Notes under the pieces: generated by a model
Databases searched by the model: none
Told to the model about the DNA's origin: nothing
What the model saw: the letters and a program-made list of their open reading frames with translations, nothing else
Assembly (NCBI GenBank): GCA_028683385.1
Contig: JAQUIJ010000018.1
Span: 54,042 to 118,041 of the forward strand
Reading direction: 5' to 3'
DNA length: 64,000 nucleotides
Source: Prolixibacteraceae bacterium
Lineage (GTDB): Bacteria > Bacteroidota > Bacteroidia > Bacteroidales > Prolixibacteraceae
Made by a program: the position numbers and the translations under genes
Shown: positions 1 through 10,115 of the stretch, piece by piece
How positions within the stretch are numbered: position 1 is the first letter of the stretch
How the letters are laid out: every line of letters starts with the position of its first letter

Positions 1-1
1 A

Positions 2-2026
2 AATCCATTACTGAAATCCTTCTCTGGAATTCATCAAACTGCACCATTCAACTCAATTAAAATAGAACATTATCTGCCGGCATTTGATGTTGCCATCGAA
101 GAAACCAAATCAGAAGTTCAGCAAATCATCGACAATCCGGCGAAACCTGATTTTGTCAATACAATAGTGGCGCTGGATTTAGCAGGCGAAAAGCTGGAGC
201 GTATCAAAGGCATTTTCTTTAACCTGAATTCGGCTGAGACCAGCGACGAAATGCAACACATTGCACAGGAAATTGCTCCAAAGTTGTCCGATTTAGGAAA
301 CGACATCAGTCTGAACGAGCAGCTTTTTGCCCGGATTAAAGAAGTTCACGACCAAAAAGATAGTCTGGTTTTGAACGTTGAAGAATCGACTTTGCTCGAA
401 AAAACCTATCGTCGGTTTGTTCGCAGTGGTGCCAACCTGAATGAAACTGACAAAGCCAAATACCGCGAAATCACTAAAGAATTATCGACACTCGGATTGC
501 AATATCAGCAAAATGTACTGGCCGAAACCAATGCTTACGAATTACTGATTACCGACGAAAAAGATTTAAGCGGACTTCCGGCATCGGTGATCGAGTTGGC
601 AGCTCAAACAGCTCAGGCAAAAGACAAGCAAGGCTGGCTTTTCAACCTTCAATATCCAAGCTATTTCCCATTCCTGAAATATGCCGACAACCGTTCGTTA
701 CGCGAACAAATTTTTCGTGCATCGAGTTCGAGAGCGAATCACGAAAACGAAAACGACAACAAGGCAAACATCAAACGGCTGGTTCATTTGCGGTTAGAAA
801 AGGCGAATTTACTCGGGTTCAAAACACATGCAGCATATAAACTTCAGGAGCGAATGGCCGAAACACCTGAAAAAGTAATCAACTTTTTAGAAGAGCTTCA
901 TCAGCAATCGAAACCATTTGCGCTGAAAGAATTTGCCGAAGTTCAGGAATATGCTGAAAAAGCTGGATTCAAAGGACCCATTCAACGCTGGGACTGGGCG
1001 TATTATTCTGAAAAACTGAAGTCGGAAAAATACGACTACACCGACGAGGAAGTAAAACCTTATTTGCAGTTAGAAAAGGTAATTTCAGGAGTATTCCAGT
1101 TGGCTCAAAAACTTTATGGGTTGAGCCTGAAAGAAAATAAAAACATTGAAGTTTATCACCCGGATGTGATGGCCTACGAAGTTTATAACGAAAAGGAAGA
1201 ATTTATTGCCGTTCTGTATCTCGATTTTTTCCCACGCGAAAGCAAACGTTCCGGAGCGTGGATGACCGATTACCGAACTCAATCGAATGTGAACGGAAAC
1301 TCAGTGAGGCCGCACGTTTCGCTGGTAACCAACTTCACGAAATCGACAGAGACGACGCCATCGTTGCTTACTTTTGACGAGGTGACCACCTTTCTGCACG
1401 AGTTTGGACATGGCTTGCACGGCATGTTGTCGCAATGCCAATATCCGGGAACTTCGGGCACCAGTGTGTATTGGGATTTTGTGGAACTACCCTCGCAGAT
1501 GCACGAAAACTGGGCCTACGAAAAAGAGTGGCTCGACACATTTGCTGTTCATTTTCAGACCGGAGAAAAGATGCCACAGGAGTTGATTGAGAAAATACAG
1601 AAAGCGCAAAACTTTCAGGCGGCTTACATGATGGAACGGCAGTTGAGTTTTGCCATGCTCGATATGGCTTATCACCACGGTGGATTGCCATCGGATGCTG
1701 ACTTGAAAGCTTTTGAAATGAGCGCAATTGCTTCAACTGACTTATTCGAGCCTGTTGAGGGAAGCTTGCAAAGCACGTCATTTTCGCATATTTTTTCGGG
1801 CGGATACGATGCCGGCTACTATAGCTACAAATGGGCTGAAGTATTGGATGCCGATGCTTTTTCGGTATTTCAGGAGAAAGGAATTTTTGACCGCGAAACA
1901 GCCGATTCGTTCCGGAAAAATATTCTGGAAAAAGGTGGAAGCGAACACCCAATGATTCTATACAAAGCCTTCCGTGGACAGGAACCAACAGCAACTGCAC
2001 TGTTGAAAAGAAACGGGTTGATCTAA
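2..2026 (+). CDS. dcp: M3 family zinc metallopeptidase (peptidyl-dipeptidase Dcp-like), 5' end outside window
   Basis: The reading frame is open from the left edge of the window. The first residues (NPLL...FNSIKIEHYLPAFDVA) already match the N-terminus of M3 oligopeptidase/Dcp proteins, so the GTG at 167 is not the true start and the gene begins just before the window. The zinc-binding HEFGH motif is encoded at 1397-1411. The downstream glutamate helix (around FVELPSQMHENW) and the C-terminal HIFSGGYDAGYYSYKW block are typical of the family. Dcp enzymes remove dipeptides from peptide C-termini, in the cytoplasm or periplasm. Whether this copy has a signal peptide cannot be seen. The gene ends 76 bp from a convergent gene, with a hairpin between them. 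Confidence 0.93.
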   Translation, partial: NPLLKSFSGIHQTAPFNSIKIEHYLPAFDVAIEETKSEVQQIIDNPAKPDFVNTIVALDLAGEKLERIKGIFFNLNSAETSDEMQHIAQEIAPKLSDLGNDISLNEQLFARIKEVHDQKDSLVLNVEESTLLEKTYRRFVRSGANLNETDKAKYREITKELSTLGLQYQQNVLAETNAYELLITDEKDLSGLPASVIELAAQTAQAKDKQGWLFNLQYPSYFPFLKYADNRSLREQIFRASSSRANHENENDNKANIKRLVHLRLEKANLLGFKTHAAYKLQERMAETPEKVINFLEELHQQSKPFALKEFAEVQEYAEKAGFKGPIQRWDWAYYSEKLKSEKYDYTDEEVKPYLQLEKVISGVFQLAQKLYGLSLKENKNIEVYHPDVMAYEVYNEKEEFIAVLYLDFFPRESKRSGAWMTDYRTQSNVNGNSVRPHVSLVTNFTKSTETTPSLLTFDEVTTFLHEFGHGLHGMLSQCQYPGTSGTSVYWDFVELPSQMHENWAYEKEWLDTFAVHFQTGEKMPQELIEKIQKAQNFQAAYMMERQLSFAMLDMAYHHGGLPSDADLKAFEMSAIASTDLFEPVEGSLQSTSFSHIFSGGYDAGYYSYKWAEVLDADAFSVFQEKGIFDRETADSFRKNILEKGGSEHPMILYKAFRGQEPTATALLKRNGLI

Positions 2027-2032
2027 AATAGT

Positions 2033-2095
2033 AAAAAGTCATTGGTCAATAGGAAATTGTTAAAGGCATCTTTCCGAATGACTAATGACTTTTTT
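2033..2095. terminator. Long imperfect hairpin between convergent genes (dispersed GTCATT-type repeat)
   Basis: The left arm (2033-2056) starts AAAAAGTCATTGGTCA. The right arm (2071-2095) is nearly its reverse complement, reading TTTCCGAATGACTAATGACT and then a T-run. With A-rich and T-rich ends the hairpin could terminate transcription from both sides. Related hairpins occur at 22088-22138 and 27272-27327, so it also belongs to a dispersed repeat family. Confidence 0.7.
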
Positions 2096-2102
2096 TCTTT
2101 TG

Positions 2103-2723
2103 CTAGATGAATGTGACAACTGCCAGAAGGATAAAAAACCCAATTGAAAGCCCGGTGTAAACCTGCGATTGTGTGTGCTTTTCGAGAACCAGGCGCGATG
2201 TACCTATCAGTCCGGCAGTAAGTATGAGTAGCGATAATAGTTGCACCGGATTTTCCTGAAGCCTGAACGACAGTCCTAAAATACCGCCAACGAGGCCTCC
2301 AATAGCAGCAGCATGAATACTGATTCTCCATCTCATTGAAATGGGCAGAAGTGCAATCTGAATCAAGATTGCTCCCAGCAGAAAAACGTTGTATGCAGGA
2401 AAGACCGGCAGTCGTTTCAATAATTGATATCCTAAATAATAAGAAATGGAACTAATCAGCAACGACAAAACCCGATCGGTGTTTTTTTCCATACTCAGGT
2501 CAAACTTCGGATTGATTGACAGAATTAAAACACTAATTGCCGGCAAAACACAAGTTGACAGAAAAACCACCAGAAGCATATATCTTTTTACATTCCATGG
2601 GATAATTGAGAAGTAAAAGTCGGAATTAAACAGGAGCAAAAAGCCTATAGTAGGGATCAGCAATGGATGAAAAACGAGAGATGTGACGCGAGCTATTAGC
2701 GACAGAGTTTTATTGTTGTTCAT
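2103..2723 (-). CDS. PAP2-like integral membrane protein
   Basis: A 206-residue, strongly hydrophobic protein with about six membrane segments (roughly 12-33, 46-70, 84-104, 112-130, 138-155 and 190-206). The segment SIHAAAIGG (S135, H137) and the later SRLVLEKH (S176, R177, H183), followed by a QSQVYTG-like end, resemble the second and third signature motifs of PAP2/lipid phosphatases. The first motif (KxxxxxxRP) is not obvious, so activity is uncertain. Bacteroidota genomes often carry such proteins annotated only as hypothetical. It lies downstream of rpoN on the same strand, separated by about 115 bp of repeats. A role in lipid or undecaprenyl phosphate turnover is inference. Confidence 0.6.
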   Translation of the reverse strand: MNNNKTLSLIARVTSLVFHPLLIPTIGFLLLFNSDFYFSIIPWNVKRYMLLVVFLSTCVLPAISVLILSINPKFDLSMEKNTDRVLSLLISSISYYLGYQLLKRLPVFPAYNVFLLGAILIQIALLPISMRWRISIHAAAIGGLVGGILGLSFRLQENPVQLLSLLILTAGLIGTSRLVLEKHTQSQVYTGLSIGFFILLAVVTFI

Positions 2724-2738
2724 TTATTATTCAATTAA

Positions 2739-2836
2739 TTAACGATTAGTGATTGTTGATTAACGATTAACGAAGGAGGCTTTTTCTGATTTTTCAATCT
2801 GCAATCGTTAATATCAAATCGTTAATCTGCAATCGT
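2739..2836. repeat. Clustered inverted repeats of a TTAACGATT / AATCGTTAA unit
   Basis: The interval between rpoN and the PAP2-like gene holds several copies of TTAACGATT on the left (2739-2773) and of AATCGTTAA with CTGCAATCG on the right (2800-2835). They can fold into long alternative stems. This looks like a dispersed intergenic repeat of the genome rather than a specific operator. Confidence 0.55.
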
Positions 2837-2837
2837 T

Positions 2838-4289
2838 TTATAGTTCTTTTCTCATACGGGCAACCGGAATCCCGAGTTGTTCACGGTATTTGGCAACTGT
2901 TCGGCGGGCAACGAGATATGATTTTTCTTTCAGGATTAAGGCAAGTTTTTCGTCGGTAACAGGATGTCGTTTGTCTTCATTATCAATACATTCAGCCAGT
3001 ATTTTTTTAATTTCACGCGTCGAGACTTCCTCGCCGGTATCGGTTTGCAGGCCTTCTGAGAAGAAGTATTTCAACGGATAAATTCCGAAATGAGTCTGAA
3101 TGTATTTGCTGTTCGAAACACGCGAGATGGTAGAAATATCAAGTCCGGTTAAATCGGCAATGTCTTTCAGAATCATAGGTTTCAGCTTGGTTTCGTCGCC
3201 ATCCTGGAAAAACTCTTTCTGAAATTTAATGATTTCGCTCATCGTAACAAATAGCGTATTATGGCGTTGCCGAATGGCATCGATAAACCATTTGGCCGAG
3301 TCCAACTTCTGTTTCATGAACGTCAAAGCCTCTTTTTTATCTTTCGTAGTACCGATCTTATTTCCTGAATAGGATTTCATCAGATCGATGTAAGTGCTGT
3401 TTAGCTGAAGGTCGGGAACATTTTTCTGGTTCAGGCTCAGGTTGAGTTCACCTTCGAGGTTGTCGAGTAAAAAGTCTGGAACAATAACCTGATTGGATTT
3501 GCCCATTGGGTTACTGTATGAACTTCCCGGTTTCGGATTTAACTTCAGAATTTCATCAATGGATTCCTTCAGTTCTTCTTCAGAAATTTCGTATTTCTTC
3601 AGAATTTTATCGTAGTGTTTTTTTGTAAATTCCTCAAAACAATCCTTAATAATCCGCGCTGCCAGACTTGTCGAATTTTTCCCTTTTTTTCGCTTGATCT
3701 GAAGGAGCAAACATTCCTGAAGATCTCTTGCTCCAATGCCTGGCGGATCAAAATCCTGAATAATTGCAAGGTAACGTTCCAGATCCTCCAATTTAACTTC
3801 GATATTCATGTGAAAAGCCAGATCGTCTGAAATGGAGAGCAAATCGCGTCGGAGGTATCCATCTTCATCAATGTTGCCAATAATGTATTCAGCAATAAGC
3901 TCCTCTTCTTCTTTCAGGTTCGATAAGCCAAGTTGTTCAATCAGCGAATCGTGAAAGCTAACACCTGACGAATAGGGCATATCAACCTGCTTGTCGTCTT
4001 TCGAATAATTATTGGCAGCTAAACGGTAACCCGGAACATCTTCATCGTTGAGGTAATCGTCCAATGAGAATTCGTCATCTGACTGAGAATCATCGGTATC
4101 TGTATCATCAAAGCTTTCATCTAAATCATCACCCTCAACCAGTTCCAGAATCGGATTTTCTTCCAATTCACTTTTTATACGTTGTTCGAGTTGCATGGTA
4201 GGAATCTCCAGCAGCTTGATAACTTGTATCTGCTGTGGAGAAAGCTTTTGTAATAACCGCTGCTGTAAACTCAATCTCTGATCTGCCAT
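2838..4289 (-). CDS. rpoN: RNA polymerase sigma-54 factor RpoN
   Basis: A 483-residue protein of full family length. The N-terminal region I (about 5-50) is the glutamine- and leucine-rich activator-response segment (QRLLQKLSPQQIQVIKLLE). It is followed by a very acidic region II (about 52-85, rich in D, E and S), then the core-binding and HTH regions. The C-terminus carries the diagnostic RpoN box ARRTVAKYRE at 461-470. Sigma-54 directs transcription from -24/-12 promoters and needs AAA+ activators of the NtrC type; none is encoded in this window. A 113-bp gap separates its start from the end of the upstream same-strand gene. Confidence 0.97.
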   Translation of the reverse strand: MADQRLSLQQRLLQKLSPQQIQVIKLLEIPTMQLEQRIKSELEENPILELVEGDDLDESFDDTDTDDSQSDDEFSLDDYLNDEDVPGYRLAANNYSKDDKQVDMPYSSGVSFHDSLIEQLGLSNLKEEEELIAEYIIGNIDEDGYLRRDLLSISDDLAFHMNIEVKLEDLERYLAIIQDFDPPGIGARDLQECLLLQIKRKKGKNSTSLAARIIKDCFEEFTKKHYDKILKKYEISEEELKESIDEILKLNPKPGSSYSNPMGKSNQVIVPDFLLDNLEGELNLSLNQKNVPDLQLNSTYIDLMKSYSGNKIGTTKDKKEALTFMKQKLDSAKWFIDAIRQRHNTLFVTMSEIIKFQKEFFQDGDETKLKPMILKDIADLTGLDISTISRVSNSKYIQTHFGIYPLKYFFSEGLQTDTGEEVSTREIKKILAECIDNEDKRHPVTDEKLALILKEKSYLVARRTVAKYREQLGIPVARMRKEL

Positions 4290-4402
4290 TTCGAATCAAC
4301 TTTCCCCAAAATTAAGATTTTTAATCGAATCATATAACTCCGGGATTTAAAAAGAGGAAAGTCAGTAATTCTCAGAAAGCAAGTAATGGGTGAAAATTCG
4401 GA

Positions 4403-5926
4403 TTATTCCTGAACCGGATATCCAAATTCAGTAGTTTCTTTCATGATACGTCCGCTGTTGTGAACTCTTTTTACTTTTTTAGGCTTGTGAAACGGAAGAG
4501 TTTTGGTTGGCGAACTATACAATTTTCTTTTCCTGAACAGATAAAAACAAGTGCCGGCAGTTATCCCTGAAAAATCTGATATTGAAGGCACTAAAAACGC
4601 CAGAAGGTTATCGGTGCCAACATAAACCTGACCGAAATCGCGATTAAACTGAATCGCCAAAGGAATATTAGTGTAAGTATTTCCAATTATTGAGTACCCG
4701 GTGTTAACAGTGAATTTTTTAGATACATCAAAATTGGCTGAAAGTAAAAGGCTATTATGGTTAAAGTTTTTAAGACTGATATACCGGTCGATGAGGTTAA
4801 TTTTTACGGTTGGGCTAATCTGGTAATTGACTCCCGCATATAGGGTTACCGGCAATGGTGTTGAAAACCGGGTTCCATCATTCGTCAATTGAAATATACT
4901 TGAAAATGAATTGGTGAACGAAACACTATCAGAGCTTTTGGAAATAATCTGTTGCCCATTTACAGAACTGGGAGGGTCAAGGCTTGTTGGTTTCATCGGA
5001 TATTCTCCATCAAATATCTTCGAATTCAGGTTGGTTTTCCAGAATATTTTTCCCAGATCGATTACACTCATTGAAACCGACAGTTTAGGGGTGATTTTAT
5101 ATTTGATACCCAAATCGACTCCTACACCTGGATTTCCAGAATTAAAAACATAGCTGCTTATCGATGAAATATCCGGGTTACCAGAAACGGACCCATCAGG
5201 GTTGACATTAGTTGCTTCGGGCATTGAAAAGTATCCTTTTCCCCAGGTCTTTAAAGCGTATGTACCTGGCTGATCCTGACGAATTGCACCTGAAATCTCC
5301 GAAGAAAAAACTGATTTGCCAAAATAGAGTTTTGCCCTTATTCCTGCTGTCAATTTGTGATTTTTCTGAGGAAGAGAATAAGCAATACTGTATTCCCGGT
5401 AATGAATGACTTGAACCGGAATATTTTGCACCTGATCAACAAAGACACTTTTAATTTCAGGAAGAATCATGAATTCGCTAACCGGACCTTTCACCGAGGC
5501 TGAAAATGCTACATTTTCCATGATCCGGAAATTCAGGAATCCAAAGCGAGAGCGATAGGTAAAGGTTAGTAACCCAGTTTCCAGTTTTTGATTGTAGGTG
5601 GGTTGCCCTACCATACTTTTAACAATATCAATGTAATCATCGTCTTTATTCTCCCCTGAAATTAATTTTGAGAACAGATTTTGAATTTCCTTTTGATTGT
5701 TAAACCCGACATTCGTTCCGGCAAGTGGGAAAATACTAAAAGTGAATTGAGCGTCTGAAGTCAAAAATGCAGGATTATAACTCGACGAATTAAACTGATT
5801 TTCAATCGGATAAAATGACATATTTGTCTGAGCCTTACTCTTAAAGATTAAGGCTAACACCAAAAACAATATTAACAACAGGTGCTTCCTATTCAGATAA
5901 AGCTTCATAATCATGATTTTAAACAC
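4403..5926 (-). CDS. DUF5723 family outer-membrane beta-barrel-like protein, copy 1
   Basis: A 507-residue protein with an N-terminal signal/hydrophobic segment (about 8-32) ending before QTNMSFYPIENQFNSSSYNP. That start, and the repeated aromatic/glycine amphipathic strands (SIFPLAGTNVGFNNQ, GIRAKLYFGK, YAGVNYQISP, VGTDNLLAFLVPS), fit DUF5723, a Bacteroidota family predicted to form an outer-membrane barrel. Its function is unknown. It is clearly paralogous to the next gene (6090-7565) along its whole length, so the pair arose by tandem duplication. ATG codons at residues 1, 5 and 7 make the exact start uncertain. Confidence 0.8.
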   Translation of the reverse strand: MFKIMIMKLYLNRKHLLLILFLVLALIFKSKAQTNMSFYPIENQFNSSSYNPAFLTSDAQFTFSIFPLAGTNVGFNNQKEIQNLFSKLISGENKDDDYIDIVKSMVGQPTYNQKLETGLLTFTYRSRFGFLNFRIMENVAFSASVKGPVSEFMILPEIKSVFVDQVQNIPVQVIHYREYSIAYSLPQKNHKLTAGIRAKLYFGKSVFSSEISGAIRQDQPGTYALKTWGKGYFSMPEATNVNPDGSVSGNPDISSISSYVFNSGNPGVGVDLGIKYKITPKLSVSMSVIDLGKIFWKTNLNSKIFDGEYPMKPTSLDPPSSVNGQQIISKSSDSVSFTNSFSSIFQLTNDGTRFSTPLPVTLYAGVNYQISPTVKINLIDRYISLKNFNHNSLLLSANFDVSKKFTVNTGYSIIGNTYTNIPLAIQFNRDFGQVYVGTDNLLAFLVPSISDFSGITAGTCFYLFRKRKLYSSPTKTLPFHKPKKVKRVHNSGRIMKETTEFGYPVQE

Positions 5927-6089
5927 TCAACAAACAGAATCATTCAATGTTGCTGAATCCGTATTGTATGGTTTAAACAATTTAGTTTTCGTGATCACAT
6001 AAACCACAAAAGTTAAAATTCCTGAAAGTTATAACGTAGGATTTTAAGGTAAGGTATTTGTTACATTAACTTAACCTTATATTTCAAGG

Positions 6090-7565
6090 TCATTCTTCAG
6101 AAGTATTTCTTTTGATCAGTCCAGTTCGATTAACCGGAATAATTTTTCTTCTTTTATAAAAGGGCAGGTATTCATGCTCTTCATAATTGATTTTATTCCG
6201 GAAAAGGAAAAAGCACATACCGAAAGTTATACCTGAAAAATCTGCCGATGATGGGAGAAGAAAAGAAAGAAAATTATCAGTTCCGACGAAGTATTGGCCT
6301 GCTTTCCACTGGTAAGTCAGGGCCAATGGGATGTTGGTATACGAATTCCCAAGAATTGCATACCCCGTTGTAATCTTGAGATTCTTTTTAACGTCAAAGA
6401 CGCCTGTTAGCGAAAGGCTGTTGTAACTAAGGTACTGCTTTTGGATAAATCTGTCTACAATTCCGATATTCAGTTTTGGATTAACCTGGTATTGCAAGCC
6501 TACAAATAAAGTTACAGGCATTGCGGTCGAATAAGAAGAGCTGTCAACATCAAGCTTATATAAATCTGGAATAGATTCATAATCGGTGGAGAAATTTTCA
6601 TTTTTTGTTAGCGTTGTTTGATCGCCTGAGACGATAAATGCCTGAGGAAATTGATATTCGCCCTTATAAATCATTGTATTCAGATTTTTTTTCCAGTTGA
6701 TCTTTCCCACATCAAGAACGCTTGACGAGACCACCAAATCAGGCGTAATTTTGTAGGTAAATCCAAGGTCGAAACCGGTTCCGAGATTTCCAGAGTTCAT
6801 GATATATTTACCAACTGTAAAATCATTCGTCTGATTGACAGCAGTTAGCTGTTCCTGATCATTTTTTACGATTGTAACGGGGAACGACAATTGAACCCGA
6901 TTGCGGGTTGTCATAAAATACTCAGAATTTCTTTCAATGACTTCGCCCTGAATATTAGAATTCATCGAAAACTTACCAAAGTATAATTTAGCTCTGATCC
7001 CCACCGAAAGCTTGTTTTTAATTATTTCGTTGGCATACCCAAGGCTGTATTCACGATAGTGCATCGCATGTGCCGGAAACATCTGTGGCTTGTTCAGAGT
7101 CACCGTCCTGAAGTCCTGATTCATTAGAAATTGCGAAAACTGGCCTTTCAAGTTCGTCAACATCTGCATGTTTTCCTTAATCGAAAAATTAAATGTGCCG
7201 AAATGTGAATGATAACCAACATTAAGTAGTGGCACTTCCATTCGCTGGTAAAATAAACCAAGATCCAACATACTGTTGAATACTGCTTTAAGATCTTCGG
7301 TTGTCTGATTGCCTTTAATCACATTTAAGACCATGTCCTTAATAACCAACTGATTGTTATACCCTACGCTCATTCCGGCTAAGGGTAAAATACTGAAAGT
7401 AAAATTCTTCTGAGAAGTTAAAAATGCAGGGTTGAAATTTGATGTGTTATACTGGTCGGGAGTATTATAAAAAACCATGTTTGTTTGAGCATTACAATGT
7501 AACGTCAAAATCAACAAATAAGTTAGAAATAGAAAAACTGGTTTCCCTTTACGTTGATATTTCAT
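6090..7565 (-). CDS. DUF5723 family outer-membrane beta-barrel-like protein, copy 2
   Basis: A 491-residue tandem paralogue of 4403-5926, with the same order of landmarks: a signal-like segment (about 10-26), QTNMVFYNTPDQYNTSNFNP, SILPLAGMSVGYNNQ, GIRAKLYFGKFSM, FVGLQYQVNP, VGTDNFLSFLLPSSADFSGI and a basic C-terminal tail. Both copies keep the conserved YREYSLGYA/YREYSIAYS segment. Divergence is substantial in the variable loops, so the duplication is not recent. The 163-bp gap to copy 1 shows no clear terminator. The product is expected in the outer membrane; function unknown. Confidence 0.8.
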   Translation of the reverse strand: MKYQRKGKPVFLFLTYLLILTLHCNAQTNMVFYNTPDQYNTSNFNPAFLTSQKNFTFSILPLAGMSVGYNNQLVIKDMVLNVIKGNQTTEDLKAVFNSMLDLGLFYQRMEVPLLNVGYHSHFGTFNFSIKENMQMLTNLKGQFSQFLMNQDFRTVTLNKPQMFPAHAMHYREYSLGYANEIIKNKLSVGIRAKLYFGKFSMNSNIQGEVIERNSEYFMTTRNRVQLSFPVTIVKNDQEQLTAVNQTNDFTVGKYIMNSGNLGTGFDLGFTYKITPDLVVSSSVLDVGKINWKKNLNTMIYKGEYQFPQAFIVSGDQTTLTKNENFSTDYESIPDLYKLDVDSSSYSTAMPVTLFVGLQYQVNPKLNIGIVDRFIQKQYLSYNSLSLTGVFDVKKNLKITTGYAILGNSYTNIPLALTYQWKAGQYFVGTDNFLSFLLPSSADFSGITFGMCFFLFRNKINYEEHEYLPFYKRRKIIPVNRTGLIKRNTSEE

Positions 7566-7730
7566 ACAACAATTTAATCATAGTACTTGGAGATCATCAA
7601 CGCCTTCGCCCGGCTTAATCAGACAATTTCTCCGCCGGCAAATATCATTAATTTATATATAACTAAAAACATCAGTCAAATTCAATTTGTTTTATGCTAG
7701 CTAAAAGCAAAAAGAGTGATTAGATCTTCA

Positions 7731-10049
7731 CTAAAATGATGAGTTAGCTGAAATCCTGTTGGGAATCGAAAAGTAGAACTTGCTTCCCTTTCCGGGTTCA
7801 CTTTCAACCCAGATTCTACCACTATGTTTCTCAATAAATTCCTTGCATAGTAACAACCCTAAACCGGTTCCCTTTTCTTTTTCAGTGCCTAAAGTAGATT
7901 GGTTCTGATCAATCCTAAATAACTTCGAGGTTGTTTCTTCATCCATTCCAATTCCGTTATCCGACACTGATACCACCAGATCATTAAGTGTTTGCTCCGC
8001 TGAAATAATAATTTCGCCACCCACGTTGGTGAATTTTATGGCATTCGAAATTAGGTTTCTCAGTATGGTATTAATCATAGCCTTGTCGGCAAAAAAAGAT
8101 GGATTAACTGACGTTTCCAAATAAATAGTGATAGATTTTTGTTGAGCAAATGCAAATAATAACTCAGTCACTTGATTTATTGAGTCGGCAAAGTCAATCT
8201 TTTCAGGAGTAAAAACGATGTGCCCTGTTTGGGCTCGTGACCATTCCAACAAATTCATCAACAAATCCATCGCTTGCTGCGAGGAATTCTGAATTATGCT
8301 TGCATATCTTTCAATAGCAGCGTAGTCTTTTTCCTCAATCTGTCTTATTAGTAAATTACTGAACCCAATGATGCTATTGAATGGACTTTTTAAATCGTGT
8401 GCAATGATAGAGAAAAATTTGTCTTTGGTGGCATTAAGTTCACGTAAGTGGCTTTCATTTTCCAGAAGACATTGTTCTGCTAATTTCTGATCAGTAACGT
8501 CAATTGTATACCCCGCCAATAGGTTTTTACCATTCTGTGTGATTGGAAATTTAATTGTTACATAATACCGACCATTTAATTCCTCGTCAAGTGTAATTGG
8601 GTCGCCTCCTGATACAATTGCCCAATCGTCGGCAGTAATCTTTTCGGCGAATTCCAGCGGAAAAAGTTCGTACATAGTTTTTCCAACCATATCAGAACCT
8701 GAAATTCCAATCATATCCGTATAATTTTCACTTGCTCTTAATACCCGACTTTCGGTAGGTGTAACTTCCTTGATGAATGAATAAATTGGCGAATGTTTCA
8801 TAAAGAGGGAAAGGAGCTCCTCGTTTTTCTTTAGCGCTTCAAGGTTATTTTTCGATTCGGTAATGTCTCGGGCAAAAATGGCCACCCTATCAGTTATTTT
8901 ATTCCGATCAAAAATTGGATGAATTGAATACTCAATACTTCTTTCAGCCCGAACATCTTCACCGTATTGAGTTACACCTGTTGAAATAGCCAGATCAATC
9001 AGCTCTTTTCTTTTTTCCCCAACATCTTTGGGTAAATAATCGTAAATCTTTTTCCCCAGTAAATCTTTTCGTGCAAATCCCAATCTGCTGGCATGTCCTT
9101 CATTGTTATCAATTATTGTTCCGTCCTTTTGGAGCAATAGCATGGAGTCTGATGTTGATTCCATTATTGCCCGGGCGTTTGTTTCGTTCTCCAGAATTAG
9201 TTGTTCGATCTGCTTCCGCTCGTTAATGTCCTGAAATGATCCCCGTATTTTAGCAATATTTCCGATTTTGTCACGAACAGCTTCACCGGTCGATTTTACC
9301 CAAATACGATTGCCATTGGCTGTGATCAATTCCAATTCCAGATCAAATGGAGTTCCCAACTCTGCGCAGGAGTTTATAGCATTCGTAATTTTATCACGCC
9401 ATTCAGGAGCATAAAAATTTATTCCTTCAGCGAGCGAAGGAGAATATCCTGCAGGCATTTCATGAATAGCAGCAACCTCATCCGACCACGTTACTTTTTT
9501 CTTTGAAAGATTAAGCTTCCATCCACCAAATTTGGCAGTACGACCTGCTGTTCGCAATAACGAATAATTTGCTTTCAATAAATCCTCTGCATTCTTTCGT
9601 CCGGTTATGTTGCGGATGATATGAACGGCTCCGGTGAGTTGTTTGTCGGGATCAAACAAAGGATCGACAGTAACGTGCAACCATTGGTCTCCTTCTTGCA
9701 CTTCGGCATTTTCACGCTTACCGGTTTGCATCATTTTCCTAAACGGACATTTGGAGTGTGGATATTCAGTGCCATGAATTACCCTATAACAATGCATGCC
9801 GATAAGATTTTCATTTTCAGAAAACGTTTGCATGGCTTTGTTATAGCGAACAATCCGCTGATTGCTATCGATAATACTAATGGCATCTTCAACCGCATTA
9901 AACGTGGAATCCCAAAGATTAGTCTCGTCTAAGCAATTGGATGATGAATGCGCTATGACCTGATCAGCGCTTGATGCAGAAATGGGGGAGGATTCAATTG
10001 TACCAGATAAATCTTTCTTCTTCGGAGCATTCTTCTTCATTGGTAGCAA
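7731..10049 (-). CDS. Cytoplasmic multi-PAS sensor histidine kinase
   Basis: A 772-residue protein with no membrane segment. It has four PAS-type sensor domains (about 45-150, 160-290, 290-405, 415-525), the first three or four followed by PAC-like ends (ITGRKNAED, INERKQIEQ, ITESKNN, VTDQKLAEQ). It ends with a HisKA domain whose phospho-acceptor is H551 (FFSIIAHDLKSP) and an HATPase domain (NLISNAIKFTN; DNGIGMD; GTGLGLLLCKEF). It has no receiver domain. The kinase module is closely similar to that of 10116-12986, indicating duplication. It is last in a minus-strand signalling run, 66 bp after the previous gene. Signal and partner are unknown. Confidence 0.92.
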   Translation of the reverse strand: MLPMKKNAPKKKDLSGTIESSPISASSADQVIAHSSSNCLDETNLWDSTFNAVEDAISIIDSNQRIVRYNKAMQTFSENENLIGMHCYRVIHGTEYPHSKCPFRKMMQTGKRENAEVQEGDQWLHVTVDPLFDPDKQLTGAVHIIRNITGRKNAEDLLKANYSLLRTAGRTAKFGGWKLNLSKKKVTWSDEVAAIHEMPAGYSPSLAEGINFYAPEWRDKITNAINSCAELGTPFDLELELITANGNRIWVKSTGEAVRDKIGNIAKIRGSFQDINERKQIEQLILENETNARAIMESTSDSMLLLQKDGTIIDNNEGHASRLGFARKDLLGKKIYDYLPKDVGEKRKELIDLAISTGVTQYGEDVRAERSIEYSIHPIFDRNKITDRVAIFARDITESKNNLEALKKNEELLSLFMKHSPIYSFIKEVTPTESRVLRASENYTDMIGISGSDMVGKTMYELFPLEFAEKITADDWAIVSGGDPITLDEELNGRYYVTIKFPITQNGKNLLAGYTIDVTDQKLAEQCLLENESHLRELNATKDKFFSIIAHDLKSPFNSIIGFSNLLIRQIEEKDYAAIERYASIIQNSSQQAMDLLMNLLEWSRAQTGHIVFTPEKIDFADSINQVTELLFAFAQQKSITIYLETSVNPSFFADKAMINTILRNLISNAIKFTNVGGEIIISAEQTLNDLVVSVSDNGIGMDEETTSKLFRIDQNQSTLGTEKEKGTGLGLLLCKEFIEKHSGRIWVESEPGKGSKFYFSIPNRISANSSF

Positions 10050-10115
10050 ATTTGATCGAATGTAATGAATTAAATCAACATACGATTTAGGCTTTTCAGC
10101 ATAAAAAATTGTTTT

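Noticed and set aside
167..2026. GTG at 167 as the start of the M3 peptidase
   Set aside because: The frame is open to the window edge, and the upstream residues match the family N-terminus.
1368..2042. 224-codon open frame on the minus strand
   Set aside because: It is antisense to the well-supported M3 peptidase and resembles no family.
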